A stretch of DNA of 38,485 nucleotides from Candidatus Thiodiazotropha sp. (ex Epidulcina cf. delphinae) (GTDB taxonomy: Bacteria; Pseudomonadota; Gammaproteobacteria; Chromatiales; Chromatiaceae). Every line of letters begins with the position of its first letter. Position 1 is the first letter of the stretch. Below the pieces are notes generated by a model, which was not told the DNA's origin, searched no databases, and worked only from the letters and a program-made list of their open reading frames with translations. Below are positions 1-8,861 of this stretch, one piece after another. Made by a program: the position numbers and the translations under genes. The DNA lies in contig JAHXHS010000050.1 in the NCBI GenBank assembly GCA_025656455.1, positions 1-38,485 of the forward strand. The letters run 5' to 3'.

Positions 1-560
1 ACGCCCAGCGCCAAGTAGATGGATTTGTTGATGACCCGCTTGTCTTGGCGCACTTTGACTACGATACAGTCCAGATAAACGATGGGATAGATCGCATCCA
101 AATCACGCTCACGCCAGGCCTGTAGCTCAGGCAGGAGCTTATCTGTGACCGCGTTGATGGTGCCGTTGGACAGAGATATGTCATACATATCGACAATATG
201 AGAGCGAAAATCCTGATAGCTGTTGCCCAGCGCAAACAGCGCGATAACTTTACGTTCCAGCTCATCGGTCAGATGCGTTTGATGCTTCTTGACGATCTGG
301 GGTTCAAAGATGTTAGCTCGATCGCGTGGCGTTTTCAGGTCAAACTCACCGGCAGGGGATTTCATGGTTTTGCTGGTGCTGCCATTCTTGCGATTGGGAT
401 TTTCCTCGCTAGCAAGGTGCTCTTCCAGCTCGGCCTGCATGGCCGCTTCGGTGAGCTGTTTGATCAGAGGCGTGAAGATGCCATCCTTCCCGCTGAGGTC
501 TTTACCCTCACGCAGTGCTTGGATAGCGCTTTCCATATCGAAGTTGATTTTGTCTTTCAT
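1..560 (-). CDS. IS256-family (mutator-type) transposase, 5' part only
   Basis: A DDE transposase that cuts and joins ends of its own insertion sequence. The reading frame is open from the ATG at 558-560 down to base 1, giving about 186 residues, so the C-terminal part lies outside the window. The N-terminal third has the family's helical region (MKDKINFDMESAIQALREG). The middle has the conserved stretch around ALGNSYQDF, MYDISLSNGTINAVTDKLL and ELQAWRERDLDAIYP. YLDCIVVKVR carries the first catalytic Asp (LDC). Family members are usually about 400 residues, so the second Asp and the Glu are missing only because the window ends. There is no frameshift in the visible part. The element has inserted into a different IS256-type element whose left end remains at 616-691. 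Confidence 0.93.
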   Translation of the reverse strand, partial: MKDKINFDMESAIQALREGKDLSGKDGIFTPLIKQLTEAAMQAELEEHLASEENPNRKNGSTSKTMKSPAGEFDLKTPRDRANIFEPQIVKKHQTHLTDELERKVIALFALGNSYQDFRSHIVDMYDISLSNGTINAVTDKLLPELQAWRERDLDAIYPIVYLDCIVVKVRQDKRVINKSIYLALG

Positions 561-615
561 GTGTCATCTCTTTTTGTGATAGTTTAAAGAAATGACACAG
601 AATTCTGAACACTAC
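1..615 (-). mobile_element. IS256-family insertion sequence, partial (left end visible)
   Basis: This covers the transposase gene and its 55-bp upstream end. On the minus strand the outer end reads GGTAGTGTTCAGAATTCTGT from about 615 inward, a plausible terminal inverted repeat. The junction at 615/616 is placed by comparison with the intact left end of another element at 38396-38471: both copies share sequence through codon GAG of the buried transposase start and then diverge. The target duplication and right end cannot be checked because they lie outside the window. Confidence 0.8.
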
Positions 616-691
616 CTCTTTTTTGTTCATCTTGCTTATCTCCCATTGAAGAACTAATGATAAGCAGATACACAATCTAATTTACAGTCCC
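616..691 (-). mobile_element. Truncated left end of a second IS256-type element, interrupted by the neighbouring IS
   Basis: The 76 bp from 691 back to 616 match 38396-38471 base for base in inverted orientation. They start GGGACTGTAAATTAGATTGT and run into ATG AAC AAA AAA GAG, the first five codons of a transposase. Here the match stops where the other insertion sequence begins, so this is a nested insertion. The remainder of the buried element, if it survives, lies beyond the left window edge. Confidence 0.85.
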
Positions 692-723
692 GAAAGAAAT
701 GATTTTTACTTCAATATGTTACA

Positions 724-3700
724 TCAAGCTATCCTTTTAGATGCCGACGTCTGCTGCTCAGTCTTATCTGATGTGATACCCCCAGATGTAGTAACTTCAC
801 CTACATCACCGGCCGACTGTGAGCTTCGATCAATTACCAGCCAAGGTTTCATAGCGCAGTGCAGCAAACGAACCCTAACAGGGTCCATCGATGGCGGTTC
901 CTTGGCACGCATTACTGCCTCATGAATTCTACGCAGTAGAAGCTGTATCTTTATGCGCTGATCGTTGTTATCCATCTCAGGTAAGATATATCCCTGCGAG
1001 TTGTCTTGTAATATGATTTTCTTGGCAAACCAAGCAAGACGCCGGTCCCAGCCATCAGGACAATCTGCTCGCCTGTGCATCGCTTCTGCAACATGAAACA
1101 GGATCTCCCCGAAAGCCCCCAGTTGAATATGCAGCTGATCCACCATCTCCTGCATGAAGCCTAGACACATCTCGAAGGTCGAGCCCATGTCAGTTTCAGG
1201 TGCCGCTATATAGCGCTTCAGCGCCGATATACCCGGCTGCAACCAGGAATCACCCTGTGAAACCATCCATACTACATCCTCAGACCGCAACGAAACAAAG
1301 CTCCTATTTGAAAGGAACTCACGGATTGTGAAAGATGACGCCTCCCGAGGTGTCACGATACCAGCCTCAAGCGCCCTCATTACTAAAACCTGTGGCCAGA
1401 CTCCTTTCACCTCATACGCATGACCAGCAAGCATTCTTATTCTTCCGTCGAGGGTAAGCGCAATGGCACCATGCTCTCTCGCGAGAAAAACCATATCTTT
1501 TTCTTCGGATCCCATAACTTGCGCAAGACCTATAGCGTTATCAGAATCTCCTAGATCGCCATAGGCTGGTAACACCTCACATAGGGCAATGGATTCCGTG
1601 AGTTTTTCGGCAAACTTTATCTGAGCTTCCCGCATTTTGTCATCGAACTCAATGAATCGAAGGTGACCGGTATCATCATATGCAGTACCTATTGACTGGT
1701 CTTCTTTCACTTTAGTCAAAAAAGCATCCACGACTTCCTTGGTCGCTGCAGACACTAGAACTTTTCGCAGCACATTAAGAGCATGACCGACACCGTAAAA
1801 CGCCAACTCAGCTAGCGCAGTCGAATCAACCACATATACTGCTTCAGGCTCTCTTAGCATAGAGAGCGCGGCATCTCGTTCCCGTGCTAAGCCTGTGCCA
1901 ACAAACAAGGGTGGGGCATCCTGCGGCCACCCACAACAAACTTCAATAGGGGAACGACCTAGTGCAGCGGAGAGCCGTGATAGGGTTAACCCACCTCTAG
2001 CGTAAATTTCCAGCAATTGCCGGGATTCGTCAGCTAGCCTCCTTATTTCCTCGTGCACATGGGCCAGGTCCTTTTCTGGATCACCAGTATTCTCAATCTC
2101 TACTGACCACATGTGCGGCAAACCGCTTAAACGCTTAGATTTTTCTTTAGCGAGTTCTGCCATAGCCAGATAGGCCAAACCCACAACAAGAACTTTCACC
2201 AGCCTTGTTCCACCTGCCCTCATCGGTATTTCCACAATTTCTCCAGGAACCGCTCCCATGAGTGCAGCAGCCTCGGGATCATCTGGCGAATAAAAACCAT
2301 CACGTTTCGGCAGCGACCCGATACCTGAAGGATCCACAATCAGTGTTTCCTTCTGGTTTCCGTTAACCTCTTCGACTTCCACCGAGGAGCCCGGCATTAC
2401 ATGTCCGGGAAACTCACTTAGCGTCGACAGTCTATTCGTCAGAATATTAAGCAGATATAATGAAAAAGCCTCCGGCTCATCCTGGTTCCTTCTCACTAAA
2501 CGATAGAGCCTTCTCAAACCCTTTTTTTCTTCATCGTAGCGCAGTTCTAAGCCAGCAAGCATGGCCACGTTGTGTATTGACCCTGAAACCTCCTCTGGAA
2601 CACTTCTCACTTCCCCTTGGAAAGCTGCTGGATCAGCCATATGACTCATAACATTCAATAGAAACAACCAGGATACCGCTTCAATCGGCGCCTTTTTCAC
2701 TTGACGTTTTGCTAGCGGATATAGGAATTTCCAATCACCTACCTTCTGGCCGAGACCAATAGCGGCACTTCTCATATCGTCATTTTCAGCCCATCCATCA
2801 GGCAAGCCTTGAAGCAATGTTAGGGCCTTTGTTCGTTTATCTGACTCAACATAGCATTCAAGCAACTTTGCATGGATTTCCGACGGTCCTGAACCTGAAT
2901 TGGCGAGGAGCCCCTCGAAAAGAAGTGCAGCATCACCCCAGCGTTCGAAATTAATCAAAAGATCAGCGGCCAACATCCTGTCTGCCGACTCAGTTTCAGA
3001 CTCAATGAGTGCCATCACCCTGTCGACAATCTCAGTTGCCTCTATCGGTCGGTGTGCCCGCCTGAGGAGTCTTGCTGCAACACATAGTGGCACCATCCGC
3101 TCTGGCACTTCTTCAAGTATCTCGACTATTGCTTCATCCCTTTTACCTGCTCTATCCATCGCTACCCAACGCATTCCTTTGATGAAGTCAGCAACTTCCT
3201 GGTTCTCAGGAAATCGGCTCGCCACTTCAGCTGTTGCTTGATCTATATATTTGATATCTCCTCGACCTGCCGCAATTTCGCACGACGCAGATAAAACCTC
3301 AGGGGGTAGATCTGCAATAGCCGCCTTTGCGGCCGATAAAGCATCTTCCCCAGCTTCATCAAGTGCCTGTATCTCAACACGTAGGAATTTTTTAGAATAT
3401 ACCCCCCTGTCACGGGCCTCAGTAACGACCTCAAGAGCCTTTTCCGGTTCCTCAAGAAGAAGGTAGGCAAACCCGAGATGCACCGCTGTATCTGCTACCG
3501 CATCGGACTGAACGCACCAGAGACGATCACCGCGAGGTTCAAAGGTTTCTATAGCTTTTACAAGATAACCGGCTCGATCATTAGGAACAATTCGGAATTG
3601 AGCTAAGACGGGTTCGTGTGTGTAATACGCCACGGCGAAAGAAAGAAATACGGCTCTGGTGAAGAAACCAGCCTCAGAACTTATCGACGCCTTTTCTGCG

Positions 3701-4761
3701 AGTGCCACCGCCTCATCGAAATTACCCCACTGCCAGGCCGATACAGAAACGAACTGTAGGACATCGGGCTCGTCTCTAAACTCTGCCGGGACGCCTCCCA
3801 AGCCGATCTGCTCCCCTGCCAGCATCCTCACATTCGCATTTACTAACCAGACCTGTAAGGATGCGGGAAATCGACTGCTCGCCTTCTTACCCGCATTAAG
3901 AGCACCCTCAATGTCATTTTTCAACATCAGCCCACGTACTTCAGCGGCAGCCATCCTTTCGTCATCAGGATAGGTTTCAGCGGCTATCAGGAACAACTCA
4001 GCTGCTTCCTTGTCGCCACCCTGTAAGAACCAAATGCAAAGTCCGCGCTGCAGATACCACCTTGCTTTTTGGTGGACATCGAAAGGGGCTAGATCACCGC
4101 CCACAGAGTTAACATGTTCGAGGGCATCCCTGTACCTACCCTCCTTGATAAGCACATTCGTTCGATCAAGTTGCGCTGTAATGATCTTATTCGCCGAATC
4201 CACCCGTCCTGATGGGAGCGCATTTAAAGCCGACAACATGTCGCGCATCTCCACCATATATGTCTTTATCTGAGTAAAACCCTCGTCTTGGCGATGGAAG
4301 ACCGCACCAGGTGCCTGAGGATTGTAACTTTCCTGTAAGACCGCATGGGAATTGATGCGTTGTTCTATATCACCCCAAAACTCAATTTCAACCTCGAACT
4401 TGCCCACCTTCTTCCTCTCATCAGACAAGTTCTGAACCTTTTTGAGTAGTGCAGCATTGTTCGGGGATGTCGTGGCAATAAGTAGACGATTGATTGGTGC
4501 ACCAAATTTATCTGCCTCTTTAACCTCTTTGTCTACATGCCTCCATTCAAGTGGAATCTGAACATATTTCTTGCACTGAATTCCGATGCGACCAATACCC
4601 TCAGCCTGAACGAAAATGTCCACGCCTCCTTGTGCCTGCCCTTTTCTGCCATTTATTTTTGGAACTGGGTCTTTGAACACCACCCCGTAGATCTGAGCAC
4701 ACATGTGCTCAAAATCAGCTTCGTTTTTTGGTTTAGGCAGTTCGACGGGTACAAAGTGCAA
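724..4761 (-). CDS. Mrr-like nuclease - TPR - GreA/B-C-like - PIN domain protein, putative conflict/defence effector
   Basis: A 1345-residue protein. Residues 1-150 look like a PD-(D/E)XK restriction nuclease of the Mrr type: an early Glu in ADFEHM, then GGVDIF and GIQCKKY, the D...(Q)xK core. Residues about 195-770 are helical and TPR-like. Residues about 786-860 align by eye with the GreA/GreB C-terminal domain: GSSVEVEEV, then YSPDDPEAAALMGAVPGE, VEIP and VKVLVV. Residues about 972-1115 look like a PIN ribonuclease: VYVVDSTALAEL with D979, and EEKDMVFLAREHGAIALTLD with D1089 and D1105. About 230 further residues are unassigned. No Walker A is visible, which argues against an Avs/STAND ATPase. 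Start is TTG, supported by AAGGAG 7 nt upstream. The gene is AT-richer than its neighbours and lies between nested IS elements and tRNA-Phe. Domain calls are by eye; a role in phage defence or conflict is inference. Confidence 0.85.
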   Translation of the reverse strand: MHFVPVELPKPKNEADFEHMCAQIYGVVFKDPVPKINGRKGQAQGGVDIFVQAEGIGRIGIQCKKYVQIPLEWRHVDKEVKEADKFGAPINRLLIATTSPNNAALLKKVQNLSDERKKVGKFEVEIEFWGDIEQRINSHAVLQESYNPQAPGAVFHRQDEGFTQIKTYMVEMRDMLSALNALPSGRVDSANKIITAQLDRTNVLIKEGRYRDALEHVNSVGGDLAPFDVHQKARWYLQRGLCIWFLQGGDKEAAELFLIAAETYPDDERMAAAEVRGLMLKNDIEGALNAGKKASSRFPASLQVWLVNANVRMLAGEQIGLGGVPAEFRDEPDVLQFVSVSAWQWGNFDEAVALAEKASISSEAGFFTRAVFLSFAVAYYTHEPVLAQFRIVPNDRAGYLVKAIETFEPRGDRLWCVQSDAVADTAVHLGFAYLLLEEPEKALEVVTEARDRGVYSKKFLRVEIQALDEAGEDALSAAKAAIADLPPEVLSASCEIAAGRGDIKYIDQATAEVASRFPENQEVADFIKGMRWVAMDRAGKRDEAIVEILEEVPERMVPLCVAARLLRRAHRPIEATEIVDRVMALIESETESADRMLAADLLINFERWGDAALLFEGLLANSGSGPSEIHAKLLECYVESDKRTKALTLLQGLPDGWAENDDMRSAAIGLGQKVGDWKFLYPLAKRQVKKAPIEAVSWLFLLNVMSHMADPAAFQGEVRSVPEEVSGSIHNVAMLAGLELRYDEEKKGLRRLYRLVRRNQDEPEAFSLYLLNILTNRLSTLSEFPGHVMPGSSVEVEEVNGNQKETLIVDPSGIGSLPKRDGFYSPDDPEAAALMGAVPGEIVEIPMRAGGTRLVKVLVVGLAYLAMAELAKEKSKRLSGLPHMWSVEIENTGDPEKDLAHVHEEIRRLADESRQLLEIYARGGLTLSRLSAALGRSPIEVCCGWPQDAPPLFVGTGLARERDAALSMLREPEAVYVVDSTALAELAFYGVGHALNVLRKVLVSAATKEVVDAFLTKVKEDQSIGTAYDDTGHLRFIEFDDKMREAQIKFAEKLTESIALCEVLPAYGDLGDSDNAIGLAQVMGSEEKDMVFLAREHGAIALTLDGRIRMLAGHAYEVKGVWPQVLVMRALEAGIVTPREASSFTIREFLSNRSFVSLRSEDVVWMVSQGDSWLQPGISALKRYIAAPETDMGSTFEMCLGFMQEMVDQLHIQLGAFGEILFHVAEAMHRRADCPDGWDRRLAWFAKKIILQDNSQGYILPEMDNNDQRIKIQLLLRRIHEAVMRAKEPPSMDPVRVRLLHCAMKPWLVIDRSSQSAGDVGEVTTSGGITSDKTEQQTSASKRIA

Positions 4762-5169
4762 AGGACCACTCCTTGTGAAGAAAGGGCCAAACCAGCTTGA
4801 TCAAGTTATAGCAGCAGTCTGCTGGAATATTCATCAATGTAAGCTACACATAAATATCATATCTCACTATTCCTACCCACCTCGACAATCCCAAGTCCTA
4901 AAACAGATTATTTGGATGGATGCCAACAGATCAGATATTTCGAATAATGTAATCAATATTTAGAATAGGCAGTAAATAGCATTTACATTGAATGCTGGGA
5001 GGAAGTAAGCAGAAAATAGTTGCTTGTCGTGATTGATGAGCCCAGCAGGATTCAATCTGAGGTGGTGGGTATATAAAATCAAGCTGTCAATGTATACCAC
5101 CATGCTTCCACATCGCTTCCATAAAGAAGCGCATGAAACAAATGCAAGCAAGTAACTTATTGTTTTATA
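4762..5169. other. AT-rich gap between the large nuclease gene and tRNA-Phe
   Basis: This 408-bp stretch holds no convincing gene. It is clearly AT-richer than the DNA right of the tRNA and should contain the promoter of the nuclease-PIN gene; no promoter can be fixed with confidence. I looked for a repeat of the tRNA-Phe 3' end here and found none. Confidence 0.5.
4769..4774 (-). promoter_or_regulatory. Ribosome binding site deciding a TTG start
   Basis: On the minus strand AAGGAG lies 7 nt before TTG at 4759-4761. The next in-frame Met is residue 20, inside the nuclease domain, so TTG is the better start for the large nuclease-PIN protein. Confidence 0.65.
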
Positions 5170-5245
5170 TGGTGGCCAGGGACAGAATCGAACTGCCGAC
5201 ACGGGGATTTTCAGTCCCCTGCTCTACCGACTGAGCTACCTGGCC
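5170..5245 (-). tRNA. tRNA-Phe (GAA)
   Basis: The minus strand folds as a 76-nt tRNA with encoded CCA: acceptor GGCCAGG/CCTGGCC, D-arm GCTC..GAGC, anticodon stem GGGGA/TCCCC with loop CTGAAAA giving anticodon GAA, and T-arm with TTCGATT. The CCA is complementary to TGG at 5170-5172. It lies 67 bp downstream of yggX on the same strand and could be cotranscribed with it. The yggX/tRNA-Phe neighbourhood is also known in Pseudomonas. The 3' end faces the accessory region 1-5169, which is the usual side for integrated islands. Confidence 0.97.
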
Positions 5246-5312
5246 ATATTGAGAGGAGGGCGTATTAAACCGGGGATACCCTATTGAGTCAAGTCTCGCC
5301 GCCCCTGGCGCC

Positions 5313-5579
5313 TTACTGAGGTTTATAGTCCGGCGGCAGCTCCGAACCCTCGCCGAAAAAAAACTGCTCCATCTGCTCTTCGAGGAATTTCCGCGCCCTG
5401 GGATCGACCGGACTGAGGCGGTTTTCATTGATCAGCATGGTCTGGTGTCTCAACCACTCCTGCCAGGCCTCTTTTGAGACATGCTCATAGATGCGCTGCC
5501 CCAAATCACCGGGATAGGTTGCACGGTCCAGTCCCTCGGCCTCGCGTTTCAGTCTGACACATTGAACGGTACGGCTCAT
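5313..5579 (-). CDS. yggX: YggX family, probable Fe(2+)-trafficking protein
   Basis: A small cytoplasmic protein of 88 residues, the normal family length. It begins MSRTVQCVRLKREAEGLD with the conserved Cys7 and carries PGDLGQRIY, the EAWQEWLRHQTMLINENRL core and the C-terminal FFFGEG patch. YggX is known to protect iron-sulfur clusters from oxidants and to affect MutY activity, though its exact chemistry is debated. It sits 21 bp downstream of mutY on the same strand, the conserved mutY-yggX pairing. GGAGAGG stands just before the ATG. Confidence 0.96.
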   Translation of the reverse strand: MSRTVQCVRLKREAEGLDRATYPGDLGQRIYEHVSKEAWQEWLRHQTMLINENRLSPVDPRARKFLEEQMEQFFFGEGSELPPDYKPQ

Positions 5580-5600
5580 CAGCCCTCTCCTGTTTGGTTG

Positions 5601-6713
5601 TTATTGATCCGTATCCGAGGATTTTATCTCCTGCAGGATACGGGAAACCGGTGCGGCCAACCCCCGGTCATCGGGTCGTGACAGGTTATACCAGACCCTT
5701 GCCCCGGCATCCATGAGGCCTTTTGCAGGTTTGTTCACAGGCAGCACGACCGGCGTTATATCGAGGTGGAAATGGGAAAAACTATGGCGCCGGGGGGGCA
5801 GAGACAGCGCCTTGCCCGTCTCATAGCCCAGCTCGCGCCGGCACCACTCCCCTAGCGGCCGTTCAGGCGGGCACTCGGGCAGACTCCATAACCCTCCCCA
5901 GATCCCTGTCGGCGGCCGCTGTTCGAGCAGAATCGCACCGTCGGCGTCGACCAGGATCAACAGCCTGGTCTCACGCACCGGCAGCTTTTGTCTGGGCTTT
6001 GGCAACGGGTATCGTGAAACATCGCCCTGGGCATGGGCCTGGCAGCTTTTAACCAGGGGACAGACGCCGCATGCCGGTTTACCACGCGCGCAGACCATGG
6101 CGCCCAGATCCATCATCGCCTGATTGTAGTCAGCGATGCGCTGACGGGGCGTCAGCGCATCGCTGAGTCGCCACAGATGCCTCAGCACACGGCTCTGGCC
6201 CGGCCAGCCTTCGATGGTGAAATGGCGCGCCAGCACCCGTTTCACGTTGCCATCGAGGATGGGGGCGTATTTTCCGAAGGCTAGGGAACGGATGGCCCCG
6301 GCGGTGGACCGGCCGATCCCCGGCAGGGCCTGAAGGGCCTCCATATCATCTGGCAACTCGCCGTGATGCCGCTCCATGACCAACCCGGCGCTGCGGTGCA
6401 GGTTTCTGGCCCGGGCGTAGTACCCCAGGCCCGACCAGTGATGCATAACCTGGTCCGGGTCGGCCTGAGCCAGACTGGCGATATCGGGAAAGGCGTCCAT
6501 GAAGCGCTCGAAATAGCCGATGACCGTGTTTACCTGGGTCTGTTGCAACATGATCTCAGACACCCAAACGCGGTAAGGGGCCGGGGGCTGCTGCCAGGGC
6601 AGATGCTTGCGGCCGTGCCGGTCGAACCAGGCCAATATCCGGTCTGAGAAGTGCTCATCCCTGAGCGGTTCCTCAACCGCTGTCGCCTGGGAGTCCGGGG
6701 CTTGGGATGACAT
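5601..6713 (-). CDS. mutY: A/G-specific adenine DNA glycosylase MutY
   Basis: Removes adenine mispaired with 8-oxoguanine in DNA base excision repair. At 370 residues it is of usual length, with about 20 extra N-terminal residues. The helix-hairpin-helix/GPD fold shows the catalytic Glu at about 53 (VSEIMLQQTQV), the hairpin LPGIGRSTAGAI, and catalytic Asp154 in PILDGNVKRVLAR. The [4Fe-4S] loop is intact: C208-x6-C215-x2-C218-x5-C224. The C-terminal part (from about 240) is the NUDIX-like domain that reads 8-oxoG. The ATG lies 2 bp after the stop of the AsmA gene, so the two are probably cotranscribed with yggX. Confidence 0.97.
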   Translation of the reverse strand: MSSQAPDSQATAVEEPLRDEHFSDRILAWFDRHGRKHLPWQQPPAPYRVWVSEIMLQQTQVNTVIGYFERFMDAFPDIASLAQADPDQVMHHWSGLGYYARARNLHRSAGLVMERHHGELPDDMEALQALPGIGRSTAGAIRSLAFGKYAPILDGNVKRVLARHFTIEGWPGQSRVLRHLWRLSDALTPRQRIADYNQAMMDLGAMVCARGKPACGVCPLVKSCQAHAQGDVSRYPLPKPRQKLPVRETRLLILVDADGAILLEQRPPTGIWGGLWSLPECPPERPLGEWCRRELGYETGKALSLPPRRHSFSHFHLDITPVVLPVNKPAKGLMDAGARVWYNLSRPDDRGLAAPVSRILQEIKSSDTDQ

Positions 6714-6715
6714 GG

Positions 6716-8851
6716 TCAGAAGAGTCTTTTCAACTTGTCCTTGAGCTTGTCCTGCAGTTCATCGGGGATCTTCTCATCCAGTTTCTCTCCGATCTTCTCG
6801 TCTACCTTGTCGTCGAATTTCTCTTTCAACCTGGCCTTTTGCTGCTCCTCCAGGATCTTTGACAATTGAATGGAAAACGCGGGATCACTCCAGGGACCCT
6901 TGATTTTCACCGGAATGGGGATACCCACCAGCTCCTCCAGCGCCTCGCCACCCTGCCCGGACGGGGTATTCACGATCACCGGCCGGATGGAGTAGTTCAA
7001 TCGCTCCTCCAACAGATAGGCCTTACCGCTCCCCTCAAGACGCAGATAGGGGGATTTGGCAAGCAGGGCCTGGTTGTTCACCACCCCGTTCTCGATAACC
7101 GCGCGCCCTGAGAGCTCGGAAAAATCGGTCTGCTCAGGCTCGTTCAGCACCATCAGACTCTCACCCTTCAGCCTGGCCTTGGTGTCACGAATCATCTTTG
7201 CCAGATTGAATCCCTTTACCGCTCCATCTCGGAAGTCGAAGGAGAGCTGACCGTTCAGGGTCCGCTTCATCTGCTTGACGCTGTCGCCCTGACTGGTGAG
7301 TTGCAGATCGAGATCGCCGCTGCCAGACAGTTTGTCCTCCCCCGTCAGATCCAACAGCAGAGGGCTGGCCAGGATTCTCGATGCCTGCTGGCTCATCTTC
7401 AACCGCGGCCTCTCCCCGCTGACATCCAATTGCACACTGCCCTTCAACAGACCGTCATAGAAACGACCTATGTCGTGATCGAGATCGATTTTTCCCTCCC
7501 GGCCACGGACCTTGATCTGTATCGCCTCGGCATGCAGATTGTTGACTGTCAGGTTGCCGACCCGCAGGGTTCCATCGAGTTTTAGCTGACTCAACGCCTC
7601 GGTGGGAAAGAGCGGCTCTTGCGACGAACCCGGTTTTTCCGGTCTGCGCACGGGCCTCGCTTGCTCGGCTGTCGGTGGCAGATAGCGATCGAGGTTGATG
7701 CTGTCCACATCGAGATTGAACAGATAGGTTGGCCTGGTGAAATCGAGGATTTCCATATCGCCCCTGACCAGGGTCTGATCCAGGGTGACGATCAACGCCT
7801 CCAACACCACATGGCCGGAACTGGCTGTGAATCCCGATGACAGCGATAGCGCCTGCAGCACTTCAGGATCCGCCGTTTCCGGCAGCGGTATGCCAAACCG
7901 GGTCAGCCATTCGCGGGGACTGAATTTGGCCAGTTTGAATTCACCTTTAAATACCGGAGTGGTCTGAATGTCCTCGCCCTCCATACGGCCGGTGAGATTG
8001 ATTGCCCCCGACGCTAAGCTGAAGTCCTGGAGATCCAGGGTGTTTTTCTCCAGATTGAGCCTCAAATCGGTTTGCAACAAAGCTTCGATCCCATTTTCCG
8101 GCAAACCCTCGCCGGATGCCTTGACCTGCAAATTCAGCCCATCCAGGCTCAGCCGCTCCTGTTTGGGGAGAACCAGCAGTTGCGAAGTGAGTTCCACTGT
8201 CCCCTTCAAGGCTGGTTTCCTACTCGACAGGGCCAGGCCGAAGCTCAGCTCCACCTCCTTGCCTGGCGCCAGCTCCCCGGTCTCCAGGTGAAGGCCCTCC
8301 ACCTCATAGCGTTCACCCGTGACCTGGTCATCCCAGACCAGGCTCGCCTCCTTGATGCTCAAGCCACCGATGGTGAAGGCCAATAATCCCATCCCCTCGC
8401 CAGGCAATTCCGGTGGCACATCGGGAGACTCATCGGCCGGTTTCCGCCCCGTCATATCTTCCCAATTGGTGACGCCGCTCTTCGACTTGGCCAGATTGAG
8501 GGCCACTCCCTCTATCTGCACCGTATCCACCTCCAGCAACTGTTTGAACAACAACGGCATCAGGTTCACTCGCACTTCGGCATGCTTCACCGAGGCGAAG
8601 TCCCCTGAATCGAAGCCCGGGGCATTGCTGAGGGTCAAACCGTTGAGCTCCAGGGCCAGCCTGGGGAAGATCGAAAGTCCGATATCGCCAGTGATGCCCA
8701 GATCCCTTCCGGTCGCTTTCTTGACCTCGGCAACGATCCTCTCCTTGTGGTCGTTCGGGTCCACAAACAGGGGAATCAGGATAATGGCCGCAATCAACAG
8801 CACTATCAGCATCCCGACCAACCAGCCAAGCACCTTGAAGGTCTTGCCCAT
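6716..8851 (-). CDS. AsmA family protein
   Basis: A large inner-membrane-anchored periplasmic protein of the AsmA group, linked in enteric bacteria to outer-membrane assembly and lipid transport. A single N-terminal membrane helix (VLGWLVGMLIVLLIAAIILI) is followed by the family signature region (KKATGRDLGITGDIGLSIFP.. and LALELNGLTLSNAPGF). A long beta-rich body follows, and the C-terminal AsmA-like segment runs up to the lysine-rich tail with repeats of DKL. Two adjacent ATGs compete: the first (8852-8854) is 3 nt from AAGGAG and the second is 6 nt away, so I chose the second. Its Shine-Dalgarno overlaps the stop of the DUF2007 gene, and mutY follows after 2 bp: one operon. Confidence 0.93.
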   Translation of the reverse strand: MGKTFKVLGWLVGMLIVLLIAAIILIPLFVDPNDHKERIVAEVKKATGRDLGITGDIGLSIFPRLALELNGLTLSNAPGFDSGDFASVKHAEVRVNLMPLLFKQLLEVDTVQIEGVALNLAKSKSGVTNWEDMTGRKPADESPDVPPELPGEGMGLLAFTIGGLSIKEASLVWDDQVTGERYEVEGLHLETGELAPGKEVELSFGLALSSRKPALKGTVELTSQLLVLPKQERLSLDGLNLQVKASGEGLPENGIEALLQTDLRLNLEKNTLDLQDFSLASGAINLTGRMEGEDIQTTPVFKGEFKLAKFSPREWLTRFGIPLPETADPEVLQALSLSSGFTASSGHVVLEALIVTLDQTLVRGDMEILDFTRPTYLFNLDVDSINLDRYLPPTAEQARPVRRPEKPGSSQEPLFPTEALSQLKLDGTLRVGNLTVNNLHAEAIQIKVRGREGKIDLDHDIGRFYDGLLKGSVQLDVSGERPRLKMSQQASRILASPLLLDLTGEDKLSGSGDLDLQLTSQGDSVKQMKRTLNGQLSFDFRDGAVKGFNLAKMIRDTKARLKGESLMVLNEPEQTDFSELSGRAVIENGVVNNQALLAKSPYLRLEGSGKAYLLEERLNYSIRPVIVNTPSGQGGEALEELVGIPIPVKIKGPWSDPAFSIQLSKILEEQQKARLKEKFDDKVDEKIGEKLDEKIPDELQDKLKDKLKRLF

Positions 8852-8861
8852 CATCTACTCC

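Noticed and set aside
198..587. Open frames on the plus strand opposite the IS256 transposase
   Set aside because: They are antisense to a recognisable transposase and have no domain of their own.
724..4761. Avs/STAND-type defence ATPase
   Set aside because: Nuclease plus TPR resembles that layout, but no Walker A or Walker B motif is visible in the middle of the protein.
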